A DNA stretch of 9,074 bases, taken from NCBI GenBank assembly GCA_023457295.1, contig JAEWLZ010000209.1, forward strand, positions 1 to 9,074, written 5' to 3'. Positions 1 through 6,588 of this stretch are shown piece by piece. Every line of letters begins with the position of its first letter. Position 1 is the first letter of the stretch. Source of the stretch: Cyanobacteria bacterium OH_PDB_112 (GTDB lineage Bacteria > Cyanobacteriota > Vampirovibrionia > Gastranaerophilales > CAJFVJ01). The notes beneath the pieces were generated by a model. The model had not been told where the DNA came from. It made no database searches and was given only the letters and a program-made list of their open reading frames with translations. The position numbers and the translations under genes are program-made.

Positions 1-3000
1 CCATACGCCATAGGGTCAAATTTTGAAGACATAGAAGACCAACAGGCTGCGGCTCTTGCAGAAAATATTCTTGCGGAATTTGCAACCTTAAATGAAAAAC
101 TTTTAAACGTAAATGTTTCTTATGATATCAAAATTCTTGTTTCTCAAGCTTTAACCCAAAAACACAAATTTGGGATAGATATGGTTTCAAAAATTCCTAT
201 CGGAGTTCTTTGTCTTGACGCGGCAAGCGCCATTGCATTGAAAGACAGCTACAATCTTGAAAAAGCAGCACCGGGGCTATATACGGCGTTTAAATCTTCT
301 CTCGCCACTCCTGTTGAAACAATCCCGACACAACCCGAACCTGAAATAATTTTACAAAAAGAACTTCCTGCCGAAGAAGAAATTGAACCGATTGAAGAAC
401 TTCCGATACAAGAAGTGGAAACTGTTGAGACTGTTGATGAAATCCCTGCTCTTGAAAACATAGAAGACGCTGCTTTAAACATTCCTTCCTCAGAACCCCA
501 AAAAACAGCAGAACCCGAAATATTACCTAAAGAAACTACTGTTTCACAGGAAAAACCTCCCGAATCCTCCCAAAAAGATGAAAGGACCAAAATCGCAAAT
601 AAAATAAAAGAGATTTTAGAAACTAGAAAAGGCGGCTTCATCTCTTTAACAGGAGAACCCGGCATCGGTAAAAAAACTATTTTCAATTTTGCTATATCAC
701 AAATGAAAGAACATAATTTTTGTATACTTCAGGCAGATTGTCACAAAGGACTTAATACCGTTTCTTTTCCGACCTTACAAAATCTCATTCGCTCTATGTT
801 TAGCCTGCCGATTATTAACTTTGAAGCGGAAAAAATGCAATCTATCGTAAAAAATGCCCTAATAAACAGTTTGCAAATAAAAGATGATAAAATCATTAAT
901 ACTCTTTTAAATCTTATTGTGCCAAAAGCTTCAAGCAGAACGATAGAAGAATCAAAAGAAGAACTTATTTTGGCTGTAAAAGAATTATTCAATGCCGTTA
1001 AAAAATTCCAAAAAATTATTTTAATAATAAAAGAAATCGAATTTATGGATAAATCTTCGGCTGAAATTTTTGACAGACTTGTTGATGAAGGTTTTTTAGA
1101 GGATGCTTTCTTTATTACAACAACATCTGCAAACATGCATATTTCAGAGTTTATGAAATCGCCAAAACTAGCAAAATGCAATTTGGGAACATTCAAAATA
1201 TCAGCGCTAACACCTGATGAAACAGCGGAAGAACTTGGTTATTACATAATTAACGCCAAAGAAATGCCGCCTCAAATTATTGAACAAATCAAAACAAAAA
1301 CAAAAGGTTCTCCTCTGTTTTTGGAAGAAATAGTTGTGTTTTTGAGCCAGGCAGGACTTGTTACTTCAACCGAAGAAGGAGTAAAAGTAAAACCTGAAGT
1401 AAAAGAACTGGTATTCCCTGACAGGATTGAAGAATTGATAGCTGTAAGGCTTGAATCTCTATTTGCCCAAAATGAAGTTATTTATCAAATGATAATTAAT
1501 GCTGTATGTCTTGGTTATACTTTCTTCCCTCCAGTTATTCAAAGGGTTTTGGGCATAGATGACAATACCTTTGGATTCCTTATGAATGTACTTATGACTA
1601 CCGGCTTTTTGATTACACATGATAATGTCAATTTCAAATTTAAGAATAAACACCTTTTTGAAATCATAAAAAATTTCGTAATCAAAAGTGAAGAACAAGA
1701 AAAGCAAATAAATGCAAACCTTCTTAGGGTAATGCTTGATATGAACGAATCAAACAGTTCACAAAATGCGGAAATCGCAAAAAAAGCACAAAATTTCCAA
1801 CAAGCCTTCACCCTTTGGAACTTAGCGGCACAAGAAACTATATCAACGGGAGATAAAGCTTTATTTACCAAAACTCAAAAAGAGGCCTTAGACAATATTG
1901 ATTACTCGGATTATCCTGACAAAGAAATTCGCAAACTCAAAATGCAGGAACATCTTGGAATTACAAACTATATGACCGACCCGGAAACCTCATTGGGTTT
2001 TCTTTCTCAAGCAATTCAGCATTATGAAGACCAGAAAAACGGCGAAAAAATAATGGAACTTGCTCCTTATCTTGTAAAGACTCTTGATATTTTAGGCAAT
2101 CCTCAAGAAGCAATAGAATACATAGATAAATCTATTGAATACATAAACCCTCAAGAAATGCCTATTGAAATAGCTCTTATGAAATATCTAAAACTGAAAT
2201 TTTTGATAAATGCGGGTTATTTAGGAGAAGTTATTACTCTTATACAATCAGATATAATGCCAAATCTTCAGGAAGGGCTCAAAAATCAAAAAGATTTCAC
2301 CGAAAAAGAAAATAAAATAATAAAAGAAGCTGTTCTGCAAACGCAATTAAAACTACTACAAGCCCTTTGCTTACAAGGAAATAAAAATTATTACAATGCG
2401 ATTGAACAATTTGTGACAACTAACGAAGATGAAAAAGCAAAACTGGAAGTCTTTATAACAGATGCTTTGCATAAAATCCTTAACGGAATGCCGGATGAAG
2501 CAGTATCTTCAATAAATAAGACCGAAAACATCATAAAAGGTTTCAATTTCAAAGGCCAAGAACTTGAAAGAGAAAATTATCTTCTCGAGCTTAATATTAT
2601 AAAAATCTTAAGCAAAGTTTTGTATGAAGAAAATTATAATGTATCTCAAGATGTCGGTCATATTGCCCAAAAATCAAGAATGGTAAATAATTCTTTTGTT
2701 TATAACCTGATTCAAATTTTGTTTGTAAATCAAATTACCGAAAATAAAGACTATGCTCAAGCTGCAACTATGACTGATGAATGTCTGAATTATTTTGCAA
2801 GCCAAAAAATTGCATTGTTTGCGATTCCGGGCTGGATTATTTTAAGCAAAATACAATCAGCTATGGAAGAATACGGACAAGCTGTTTTAATAGCGCAGCA
2901 AGCACTTGATGTCGCATCTAAACCTCAAATTCAAAATAACTACTACATAACCTTCATTAAAAAAATTCTCGGTGAGTATTTTGCTATACAAGGTGACTTT

Positions 3001-3228
3001 GAAATGGCAAAAATGCACCTTGAAGAAGGTATTGAATTTGCTAAAGCAAACGACCTATTATTTATGCAAGGTTTGTTATATTTAAGTTTGGCAAAAATCC
3101 ATCTTGATAACCCGGAAGAATCAAATGACACCGCAATAAAAATCATTGATGCGGCACAAGAGCTTGCAACAGCAATAGAATCAAAATTTTTGACAAATAA
3201 AATAGAACAACTGAAAACTAAAATTTAA
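1..3228 (+). CDS. STAND/COG3899-like P-loop ATPase with C-terminal TPR-like region (5' partial)
   Basis: The reading frame is open from base 1, so the first ATG at 181 is probably internal; the 60 codons before it look like normal coding sequence. Numbering from that Met: a Pro/Glu-rich low-complexity linker (about 43-138), then a P-loop module with GEPGIGKKT (158-166), a hydrophobic strand ending IIKEIEFMD (282-290), and KGSPLFLEEI (375-384). The last resembles the 'GNPlFleEl' signature of predicted ATPases that often sit between a class III cyclase or kinase domain and TPR repeats. A winged-helix-like segment follows (about 410-500), and the rest is helical with TPR-like pairs, clearest at about 880-1000. 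The family generally acts as a nucleotide-dependent cytoplasmic signalling or regulatory switch. Here the Walker A Ser/Thr is Lys165, the Walker B Asp is Lys284, and the usual sensor Arg is missing (ITTTSAN, 312-318), so ATP hydrolysis is doubtful. The N-terminal domain lies outside the window and I cannot identify it. It converges on uvrC with 5 bp between the stop codons. Confidence 0.8.
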   Translation, partial: PYAIGSNFEDIEDQQAAALAENILAEFATLNEKLLNVNVSYDIKILVSQALTQKHKFGIDMVSKIPIGVLCLDAASAIALKDSYNLEKAAPGLYTAFKSSLATPVETIPTQPEPEIILQKELPAEEEIEPIEELPIQEVETVETVDEIPALENIEDAALNIPSSEPQKTAEPEILPKETTVSQEKPPESSQKDERTKIANKIKEILETRKGGFISLTGEPGIGKKTIFNFAISQMKEHNFCILQADCHKGLNTVSFPTLQNLIRSMFSLPIINFEAEKMQSIVKNALINSLQIKDDKIINTLLNLIVPKASSRTIEESKEELILAVKELFNAVKKFQKIILIIKEIEFMDKSSAEIFDRLVDEGFLEDAFFITTTSANMHISEFMKSPKLAKCNLGTFKISALTPDETAEELGYYIINAKEMPPQIIEQIKTKTKGSPLFLEEIVVFLSQAGLVTSTEEGVKVKPEVKELVFPDRIEELIAVRLESLFAQNEVIYQMIINAVCLGYTFFPPVIQRVLGIDDNTFGFLMNVLMTTGFLITHDNVNFKFKNKHLFEIIKNFVIKSEEQEKQINANLLRVMLDMNESNSSQNAEIAKKAQNFQQAFTLWNLAAQETISTGDKALFTKTQKEALDNIDYSDYPDKEIRKLKMQEHLGITNYMTDPETSLGFLSQAIQHYEDQKNGEKIMELAPYLVKTLDILGNPQEAIEYIDKSIEYINPQEMPIEIALMKYLKLKFLINAGYLGEVITLIQSDIMPNLQEGLKNQKDFTEKENKIIKEAVLQTQLKLLQALCLQGNKNYYNAIEQFVTTNEDEKAKLEVFITDALHKILNGMPDEAVSSINKTENIIKGFNFKGQELERENYLLELNIIKILSKVLYEENYNVSQDVGHIAQKSRMVNNSFVYNLIQILFVNQITENKDYAQAATMTDECLNYFASQKIALFAIPGWIILSKIQSAMEEYGQAVLIAQQALDVASKPQIQNNYYITFIKKILGEYFAIQGDFEMAKMHLEEGIEFAKANDLLFMQGLLYLSLAKIHLDNPEESNDTAIKIIDAAQELATAIESKFLTNKIEQLKTKI

Positions 3229-3244
3229 ATCTTTTATTTAAATT
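3222..3244. repeat. AT-only inverted repeat spanning both convergent stop codons
   Basis: AATTTAAAT (3222-3230) and ATTTAAATT (3236-3244) form a perfect 9-bp inverted repeat around a 5-base loop. It contains the TAA of the ATPase gene (3226-3228) and the TAA of uvrC (3234-3236). Its position suggests a shared bidirectional 3' end. The stem has no G or C and no adjoining long T run, so it is a weak intrinsic terminator at best. A second arm pair, TGCAAAA (3244-3250) and TTTTGCA (3261-3267), lies just inside uvrC. Confidence 0.4.
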
Positions 3245-5027
3245 GCAAAAATTTATGAACTTTTGCACCTGTATTTTCGCCCAAAAGCTCTTGTAAAGCC
3301 TCTTTTGATACCTGCGTAATTTCTTTAATACTTCCAAATTTTTCAAAAAGAAGCTTTTTCTTATTTTGTGACAATCCCTTAATTTCATCCAAAATTGACT
3401 CGGTTGCCTGATTTTCACGCAATTTTCGATGATAATTTATCGCAAAACGGTGCGCCTCATCTCGAATTTTTTGGAAGAAAAATAAAGCCGGAGAATTCAT
3501 ATCAAAAATCACAGGCTTTGATTTTCGAGGAACAAATACCTCCTCAAATTTCTTTGCAAGAGACACAATATCCTGTTCATTCATATCAATTTCTTCTAAA
3601 ATCGATACAGCACTCGAAAGTTGTCCTTTCCCTCCATCAACAATTATTAAATCGGGAATGAGCCAGTCTTCACGGGAATACCTTCGTTTTACGACTTCTC
3701 GCATAGCCTCAAAATCATCAGGTTTTCCTTCTTGAAGGGTTCTGATTTTAAAGCGTTTATAGTCTGATTTTTTAGGCTTGCCGTTTTCAAAAACAACCAT
3801 AGACGCAACGGTATTCGTTCCCTGAATATGTGAAATATCAAAGCATTCCACCCGATGAGGAAATTTTTTCAACCCGAGTTTTTGCTGAATTTCCACTCCG
3901 ATTTCATTCCAATCGGACTGAAGCTTGACGCTTTTTTGTGCTTTTATTTTTTCCATAAACAAAACAGCGTTTTTATTTGCAAGTTCCAAAAGTTCAAACT
4001 TCTTTTGAGCCTTTGGTACAGAAACCTTAACATCAAGCCACTTTTTAATAACATCAATATCTTCAAGCTCAAAAGGCAAAAGGATTTCATCCGGCAAATC
4101 GGAATTTGCCGCATAAAACTCTTGCAAAAATCTAACTAAAATATCAGGAGAATCATCAAGCTCATCAAGAGTAAAATCAAATTCTTTTTTATCCGTGAGC
4201 CTGCCTGTGCGAATTTTCAAGACCACAACTCCAATATCAGCACCATTCCTTGCAAAACCAATTATATCCCAATTTATTTTTGTATTTTCACTTACTACTT
4301 TTTGTCTTTCAATAACTTTTTGCATATCAAAATAGCTGTCACGAAAACGAGCCGCCTTCTCAAATTCCTGCCGCTCGGCGTGATAATCCATACGATTTTT
4401 TAGCTCCTGTAAAAGCTCTTCCTGCTTTCCGGAAAGGAAAAGCTCAACCTGTTTTACAATTTTCCCGTACTCCTCGGGCGAGATTTTCTTTTGGCACACC
4501 CCTGAACACTTGCCTATGTCATGGTAAATGCACGTTCTACCCTTGAAACGAGGGGCTTTACACTGTTTGAGAGGAAATAGTTTTTTTATTAAATCAAGTG
4601 TCGAATACATCGCGCGCCCATCGGTGTAAGGTCCGAAATACTTGCCGTTAAGCGCATTTTTATTGGCTCTGCGCGCAACAACAATTCGGGGATATTCCTC
4701 GTCTGTAATTACAAACCAAGGGAATTTTTTATCATCCTTCAAAAGCACATTATAATTAGGTTTATGCTTTTTAATAAGATGCGACTCCAAAATCAACGCC
4801 TCGACCTCAGAATCCGTTACTATAAATTCAAAACGGACTATTTTTGGAACCATAATACGAAGCTTCGGCGTATCAAGAGTTTTTTTGAAATAACTCCGCA
4901 CCCGATTTTTGAGATTTTTTGCCTTGCCGATATAAATTATCGCATCCAAAGCATCTCGCATAAGATAAACACCCGGTAGATCGGGTAATAATTTAAGCTG
5001 CAAATCTATACTTAACAAATTGTCCAT
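3234..5027 (-). CDS. uvrC: UvrABC system protein C (excinuclease subunit)
   Basis: UvrC is the nuclease of bacterial nucleotide excision repair; it is recruited by UvrB at a lesion and cuts on both sides of it. The 597-residue protein is full length for the family. In order: a GIY-YIG nuclease domain (GVY 19-21, YIG 32-34, likely metal ligand Glu81) for the 3' cut; four cysteines at 156, 166, 174 and 178, matching the spacing known to hold an iron-sulfur cluster in E. coli UvrC; a UVR helical motif that binds UvrB (about 213-245); an RNase H-like domain for the 5' cut with Asp397 (CFDISH), Asp438, Asp464 (IVDGGKGQ) and His526; and a tandem helix-hairpin-helix tail (about 541-595). All expected catalytic residues are present. 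The start at 5027 is forced: an in-frame TAA lies 6 nt upstream and the GIY domain begins at residue 19. No Shine-Dalgarno precedes it. It is transcribed alone, divergently from the 93-residue gene. Confidence 0.97.
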   Translation of the reverse strand: MDNLLSIDLQLKLLPDLPGVYLMRDALDAIIYIGKAKNLKNRVRSYFKKTLDTPKLRIMVPKIVRFEFIVTDSEVEALILESHLIKKHKPNYNVLLKDDKKFPWFVITDEEYPRIVVARRANKNALNGKYFGPYTDGRAMYSTLDLIKKLFPLKQCKAPRFKGRTCIYHDIGKCSGVCQKKISPEEYGKIVKQVELFLSGKQEELLQELKNRMDYHAERQEFEKAARFRDSYFDMQKVIERQKVVSENTKINWDIIGFARNGADIGVVVLKIRTGRLTDKKEFDFTLDELDDSPDILVRFLQEFYAANSDLPDEILLPFELEDIDVIKKWLDVKVSVPKAQKKFELLELANKNAVLFMEKIKAQKSVKLQSDWNEIGVEIQQKLGLKKFPHRVECFDISHIQGTNTVASMVVFENGKPKKSDYKRFKIRTLQEGKPDDFEAMREVVKRRYSREDWLIPDLIIVDGGKGQLSSAVSILEEIDMNEQDIVSLAKKFEEVFVPRKSKPVIFDMNSPALFFFQKIRDEAHRFAINYHRKLRENQATESILDEIKGLSQNKKKLLFEKFGSIKEITQVSKEALQELLGENTGAKVHKFLQFK

Positions 5028-5034
5028 ATTTTAT

Positions 5035-5040
5035 ATTATA
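5035..5040 (-). promoter_or_regulatory. Candidate -10 element of uvrC, implying a leaderless mRNA
   Basis: The minus strand reads TATAAT at 5040-5035, a perfect sigma70-type -10 hexamer. A start site 6-8 nt downstream would fall at about 5027-5029, on or next to the uvrC start codon. The bases between are all A/T and contain no ribosome-binding site. No good -35 is seen 16-18 nt upstream, so the promoter call rests on the -10 and its position. Confidence 0.45.
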
Positions 5041-5057
5041 TCCAAGTTCCGACTATC

Positions 5058-5086
5058 TTGACAGATTTATTGTAAAGTTTTAAACT
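5058..5086 (+). promoter_or_regulatory. Candidate upstream promoter of the 93-residue gene (consensus -35, weak -10)
   Basis: A perfect -35 hexamer TTGACA (5058-5063) is followed after 17 bases by TAAACT (5081-5086), which matches 4 of 6 bases of the -10 consensus. Transcription would start near 5093, inside the inverted repeat at 5078-5114, giving a leader of about 95 nt for the downstream gene. It competes with the better -10 at 5130-5135; either or both may be used. Confidence 0.4.
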
Positions 5087-5114
5087 ACTACTTTCGTAGT
5101 ATTTAAGTTTAAAA
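5078..5114. repeat. Bulged two-tier inverted repeat in the uvrC divergent region
   Basis: The outer arms TTTTAAAC (5078-5085) and GTTTAAAA (5107-5114) are perfect 8-bp complements. Directly inside, TACTAC (5086-5091) and GTAGTA (5096-5101) form a 6-bp stem with loop TTTC. Five unpaired bases (5102-5106) bulge on the 3' side. The element overlaps the weak -10 of the upstream candidate promoter and precedes the extended -10 at 5127. It could be an operator or a leader hairpin; the sequence alone does not decide. Confidence 0.5.
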
Positions 5115-5126
5115 GGGTAGAAATGT

Positions 5127-5135
5127 TGGTATAAT
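5127..5135 (+). promoter_or_regulatory. Extended -10 promoter for the 93-residue gene
   Basis: TGGTATAAT (5127-5135) is a full TGn plus TATAAT extended -10 element. The -35 position (around 5107-5112, GTTTAA) is poor, which extended -10 promoters tolerate. A start near 5142 would give a leader of about 47 nt before the ATG at 5189, with the ribosome-binding site at 5177-5181. Confidence 0.6.
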
Positions 5136-5188
5136 TTCTTATATACTAATTATATCGGCACTCCAAAAACTACAAGAAAGGCATTTTT

Positions 5189-5470
5189 ATGATTTTGCAA
5201 TTTAAGGTGAATGAGTCCACCGTACAAGCGGCTTGGCTAAAAACTTTATACGACCTGATTGAAGAACTTAATTGCCGGTGTAATACGTATCTTGATGAAC
5301 GTTTTAACAAGGCATACAAAAATCTCGAACGGACTCGTATAATTGAGGTTTACGGTTCAGATACAATGGTAAGTTGGTTAAAACTTCGAATGGAAAGATA
5401 TCTTCACTTCGTGGATGCTTATAACAGCAAGCCCGAAATTCAAATTTTAAGAGAAAAAGAAGCAGGATAA
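5189..5470 (+). CDS. Conserved-looking small protein of unknown function, 93 residues
   Basis: I do not recognise this protein. The case for a real gene is its own extended -10 promoter, an AAAGG ribosome-binding site (5177-5181) 7 nt before the ATG, and no overlap with any other gene. It has no signal peptide or membrane segment, so it is probably cytoplasmic. It is charged and mainly helix-forming (about 11-28, 32-50 and 58-75), starting with a short beta-like stretch (ILQFKV). Notable residues are a Cys-x-Cys pair (29, 31) and aromatic-rich helices with Trp16 and Trp63. A short segment, RIIEVYGSD (50-58), looks like a strand and turn. It is divergent from uvrC and convergent with dusB, so it forms a single-gene transcription unit and the neighbours give no functional hint. 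A lineage-specific regulator or binding protein is possible, but that is a guess. Confidence 0.75.
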   Translation: MILQFKVNESTVQAAWLKTLYDLIEELNCRCNTYLDERFNKAYKNLERTRIIEVYGSDTMVSWLKLRMERYLHFVDAYNSKPEIQILREKEAG

Positions 5471-5552
5471 CGAAATTCGCTAGGCACTAAGCGTATCAAA
5501 GTAAAAAAGCCGAATATACGGTATTTAAAGACGCTAAATCTTAACGAATTTC
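5471..5552. repeat. Nested inverted repeats after the 93-residue gene; possible structured RNA
   Basis: Three concentric arm pairs lie just after the stop codon. The outer is GAAATTCG (5472-5479) with CGAATTTC (5545-5552). The middle is AGCGT (5490-5494) with ACGCT (5531-5535). The inner is CCG (5510-5512) with CGG (5519-5521), closing a six-base loop; an alternative inner palindrome is ATACGGTAT (5516-5524). Transcribed from either strand, this would fold into a long rod with internal loops. It may be a 3' UTR structure or a small RNA. No own promoter is evident. Confidence 0.4.
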
Positions 5553-5572
5553 TCTTTAATACTTACTATGCT

Positions 5573-5599
5573 AAAAAAAAAATTCATTGTGGAATTTCT
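5573..5599 (-). terminator. Intrinsic terminator of the TPR-dusB operon
   Basis: On the minus strand, AAATTC (5597-5592) and GAATTT (5585-5580) form a 6-bp stem, extendable by a G-U and an A-U pair, around a 6-base loop. A run of ten T residues (5582-5573) follows, its start overlapping the 3' arm. The stem uses the last dusB codons and its TGA. It is AT-rich and so modest in strength, but the long T run directly at the gene end supports termination here. Confidence 0.6.
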
Positions 5600-6588
5600 A
5601 CCGCAGCAATCTTTTGAGCTGCGGTATTTTCTTCCGAAATTCTGTCCAAAGTATCCAGAATCTGCTGTTTATCATTAAGACGTACCAATTCAAAACGATA
5701 TTGAGCCGCACCTTTTATGCCGCGAATATAATAAGCAAAAAACTTCCGCATAAACTGTATGCCATGTAATTCTCCACGAAAATCCATTTCTTTTTGCAAA
5801 TGAATCTTCGCAACCTGTATACGTTGCGTTATATCAGGAGGTGCAAGAATTTCGCCAGTTTCAAAATAATGTTCTATACGAGAAATCAAATCCACATCAC
5901 CGAGAACACCCCGACCTATACCAAAACCATCACATTGTGTGATTTTTTGGCATTCAATTGCCGCCTCAACAGAATTTATATCGCCATTTGCGATAACAGG
6001 TATTTCAAGAACCTGCTTGATTTCTGCTATTGCATTCCAATTTGCGGTACCTGAATACATCTGAGAACGTGTCCTTCCATGTATCATAATTGCATCGGCT
6101 CCGGCATCTTGCGCCATATTTGCAAAATCTAAATAATTCATAGACGGAACATCCCACCCCAGACGCGTTTTTACAGTAACAGGAACATTTACTGCTTTTT
6201 TAACGGAAGAAATAATTTTTTCCGCAAGCTTCAAATCCTTCATAAGTGAACTACCGTCACCGTTACGAACAATTTTAGGAGCAGGGCAACCCATATTAAT
6301 ATCAATTACAGTCGAAACATTCTCAAGAATTTTCGCCGCCTCCGCCATAAGTTCGGGCTTGTGTCCTGATATTTGGAATGAAAGAGGATATTCTTGAGGT
6401 TGAGTAAAAATTATGCTTCTATCAGGATTCATCCTTAATCCTTCAGAGGAGACCATTTCGCTCATTACAAGACAATCACGAGAGGTTTCTCTTACCATCG
6501 AGCGAAGCACACTGTCTGTTATACCCGCCATAGGAGCTAAAATTACATTACTATTGAATTCTACATTGCCGATTTTTAGTTTTTTCAT
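5584..6588 (-). CDS. dusB: tRNA-dihydrouridine synthase, DusB/NifR3 type
   Basis: This FMN enzyme reduces specific uridines in tRNA to dihydrouridine with NAD(P)H, in the cytoplasm. The 334 residues form a TIM barrel plus a helical C-terminal domain, normal for the family. Visible features: the N-terminal APMAGITD FMN loop (18-25), the family signature INMGCPAPKIVRNGDGSSLM (97-116) with catalytic Cys101, VKTRLGW (139-145) with FMN-contacting Lys140, HGRT (170-173), IANGDI (199-204) and the phosphate-binding GIGRG (223-227). After it, GVLGDVDL replaces the more usual G-x-x-G-[NR]-P-W, a small departure at the barrel end. I assign DusB from the overall signature pattern; substrate positions cannot be read from sequence. 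Its ATG overlaps the stop of the upstream TPR gene (ATGA, 6585-6588) and has no Shine-Dalgarno, so translation probably depends on coupling. The 3' end doubles as terminator sequence for both strands. Confidence 0.95.
   Translation of the reverse strand: MKKLKIGNVEFNSNVILAPMAGITDSVLRSMVRETSRDCLVMSEMVSSEGLRMNPDRSIIFTQPQEYPLSFQISGHKPELMAEAAKILENVSTVIDINMGCPAPKIVRNGDGSSLMKDLKLAEKIISSVKKAVNVPVTVKTRLGWDVPSMNYLDFANMAQDAGADAIMIHGRTRSQMYSGTANWNAIAEIKQVLEIPVIANGDINSVEAAIECQKITQCDGFGIGRGVLGDVDLISRIEHYFETGEILAPPDITQRIQVAKIHLQKEMDFRGELHGIQFMRKFFAYYIRGIKGAAQYRFELVRLNDKQQILDTLDRISEENTAAQKIAAVEIPQ
5599..5635 (+). terminator. GC-rich hairpin in dusB 3' coding sequence; candidate + strand terminator
   Basis: TACCGCAGC (5599-5607) and GCTGCGGTA (5618-5626) are a perfect 9-bp inverted repeat with a 10-base loop. 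On the + strand it is followed at once by TTTTCTT, the form of an intrinsic terminator for transcripts leaving the 93-residue gene. It lies inside the last codons of dusB on the other strand, so read-through would make RNA antisense to dusB. On the minus strand the same hairpin lies about 16 nt before the T10 run. Confidence 0.5.

Noticed and set aside
249..1871. Minus-strand open frames opposite the ATPase gene
   Set aside because: Shadows of the coding frame; Ser- and Ile-rich low-quality translations without start signals.
3222..3267. Strong bidirectional terminator between the ATPase gene and uvrC
   Set aside because: The arms are pure A/T and no adequate T run follows on either strand, so it is listed only as an inverted repeat.
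3395..4979. Several + strand open frames (66-94 codons) opposite uvrC
   Set aside because: They are antisense to a strongly supported uvrC, have no ribosome-binding sites and give no recognisable protein.
5472..5642. Four copies of GAAATTC (either strand) in 171 bp
   Set aside because: The heptamer also occurs singly in several genes of this AT-rich window (for example near 1924, 3886, 5844, 7040 and 7298), and the local copies are accounted for by the hairpin arms.
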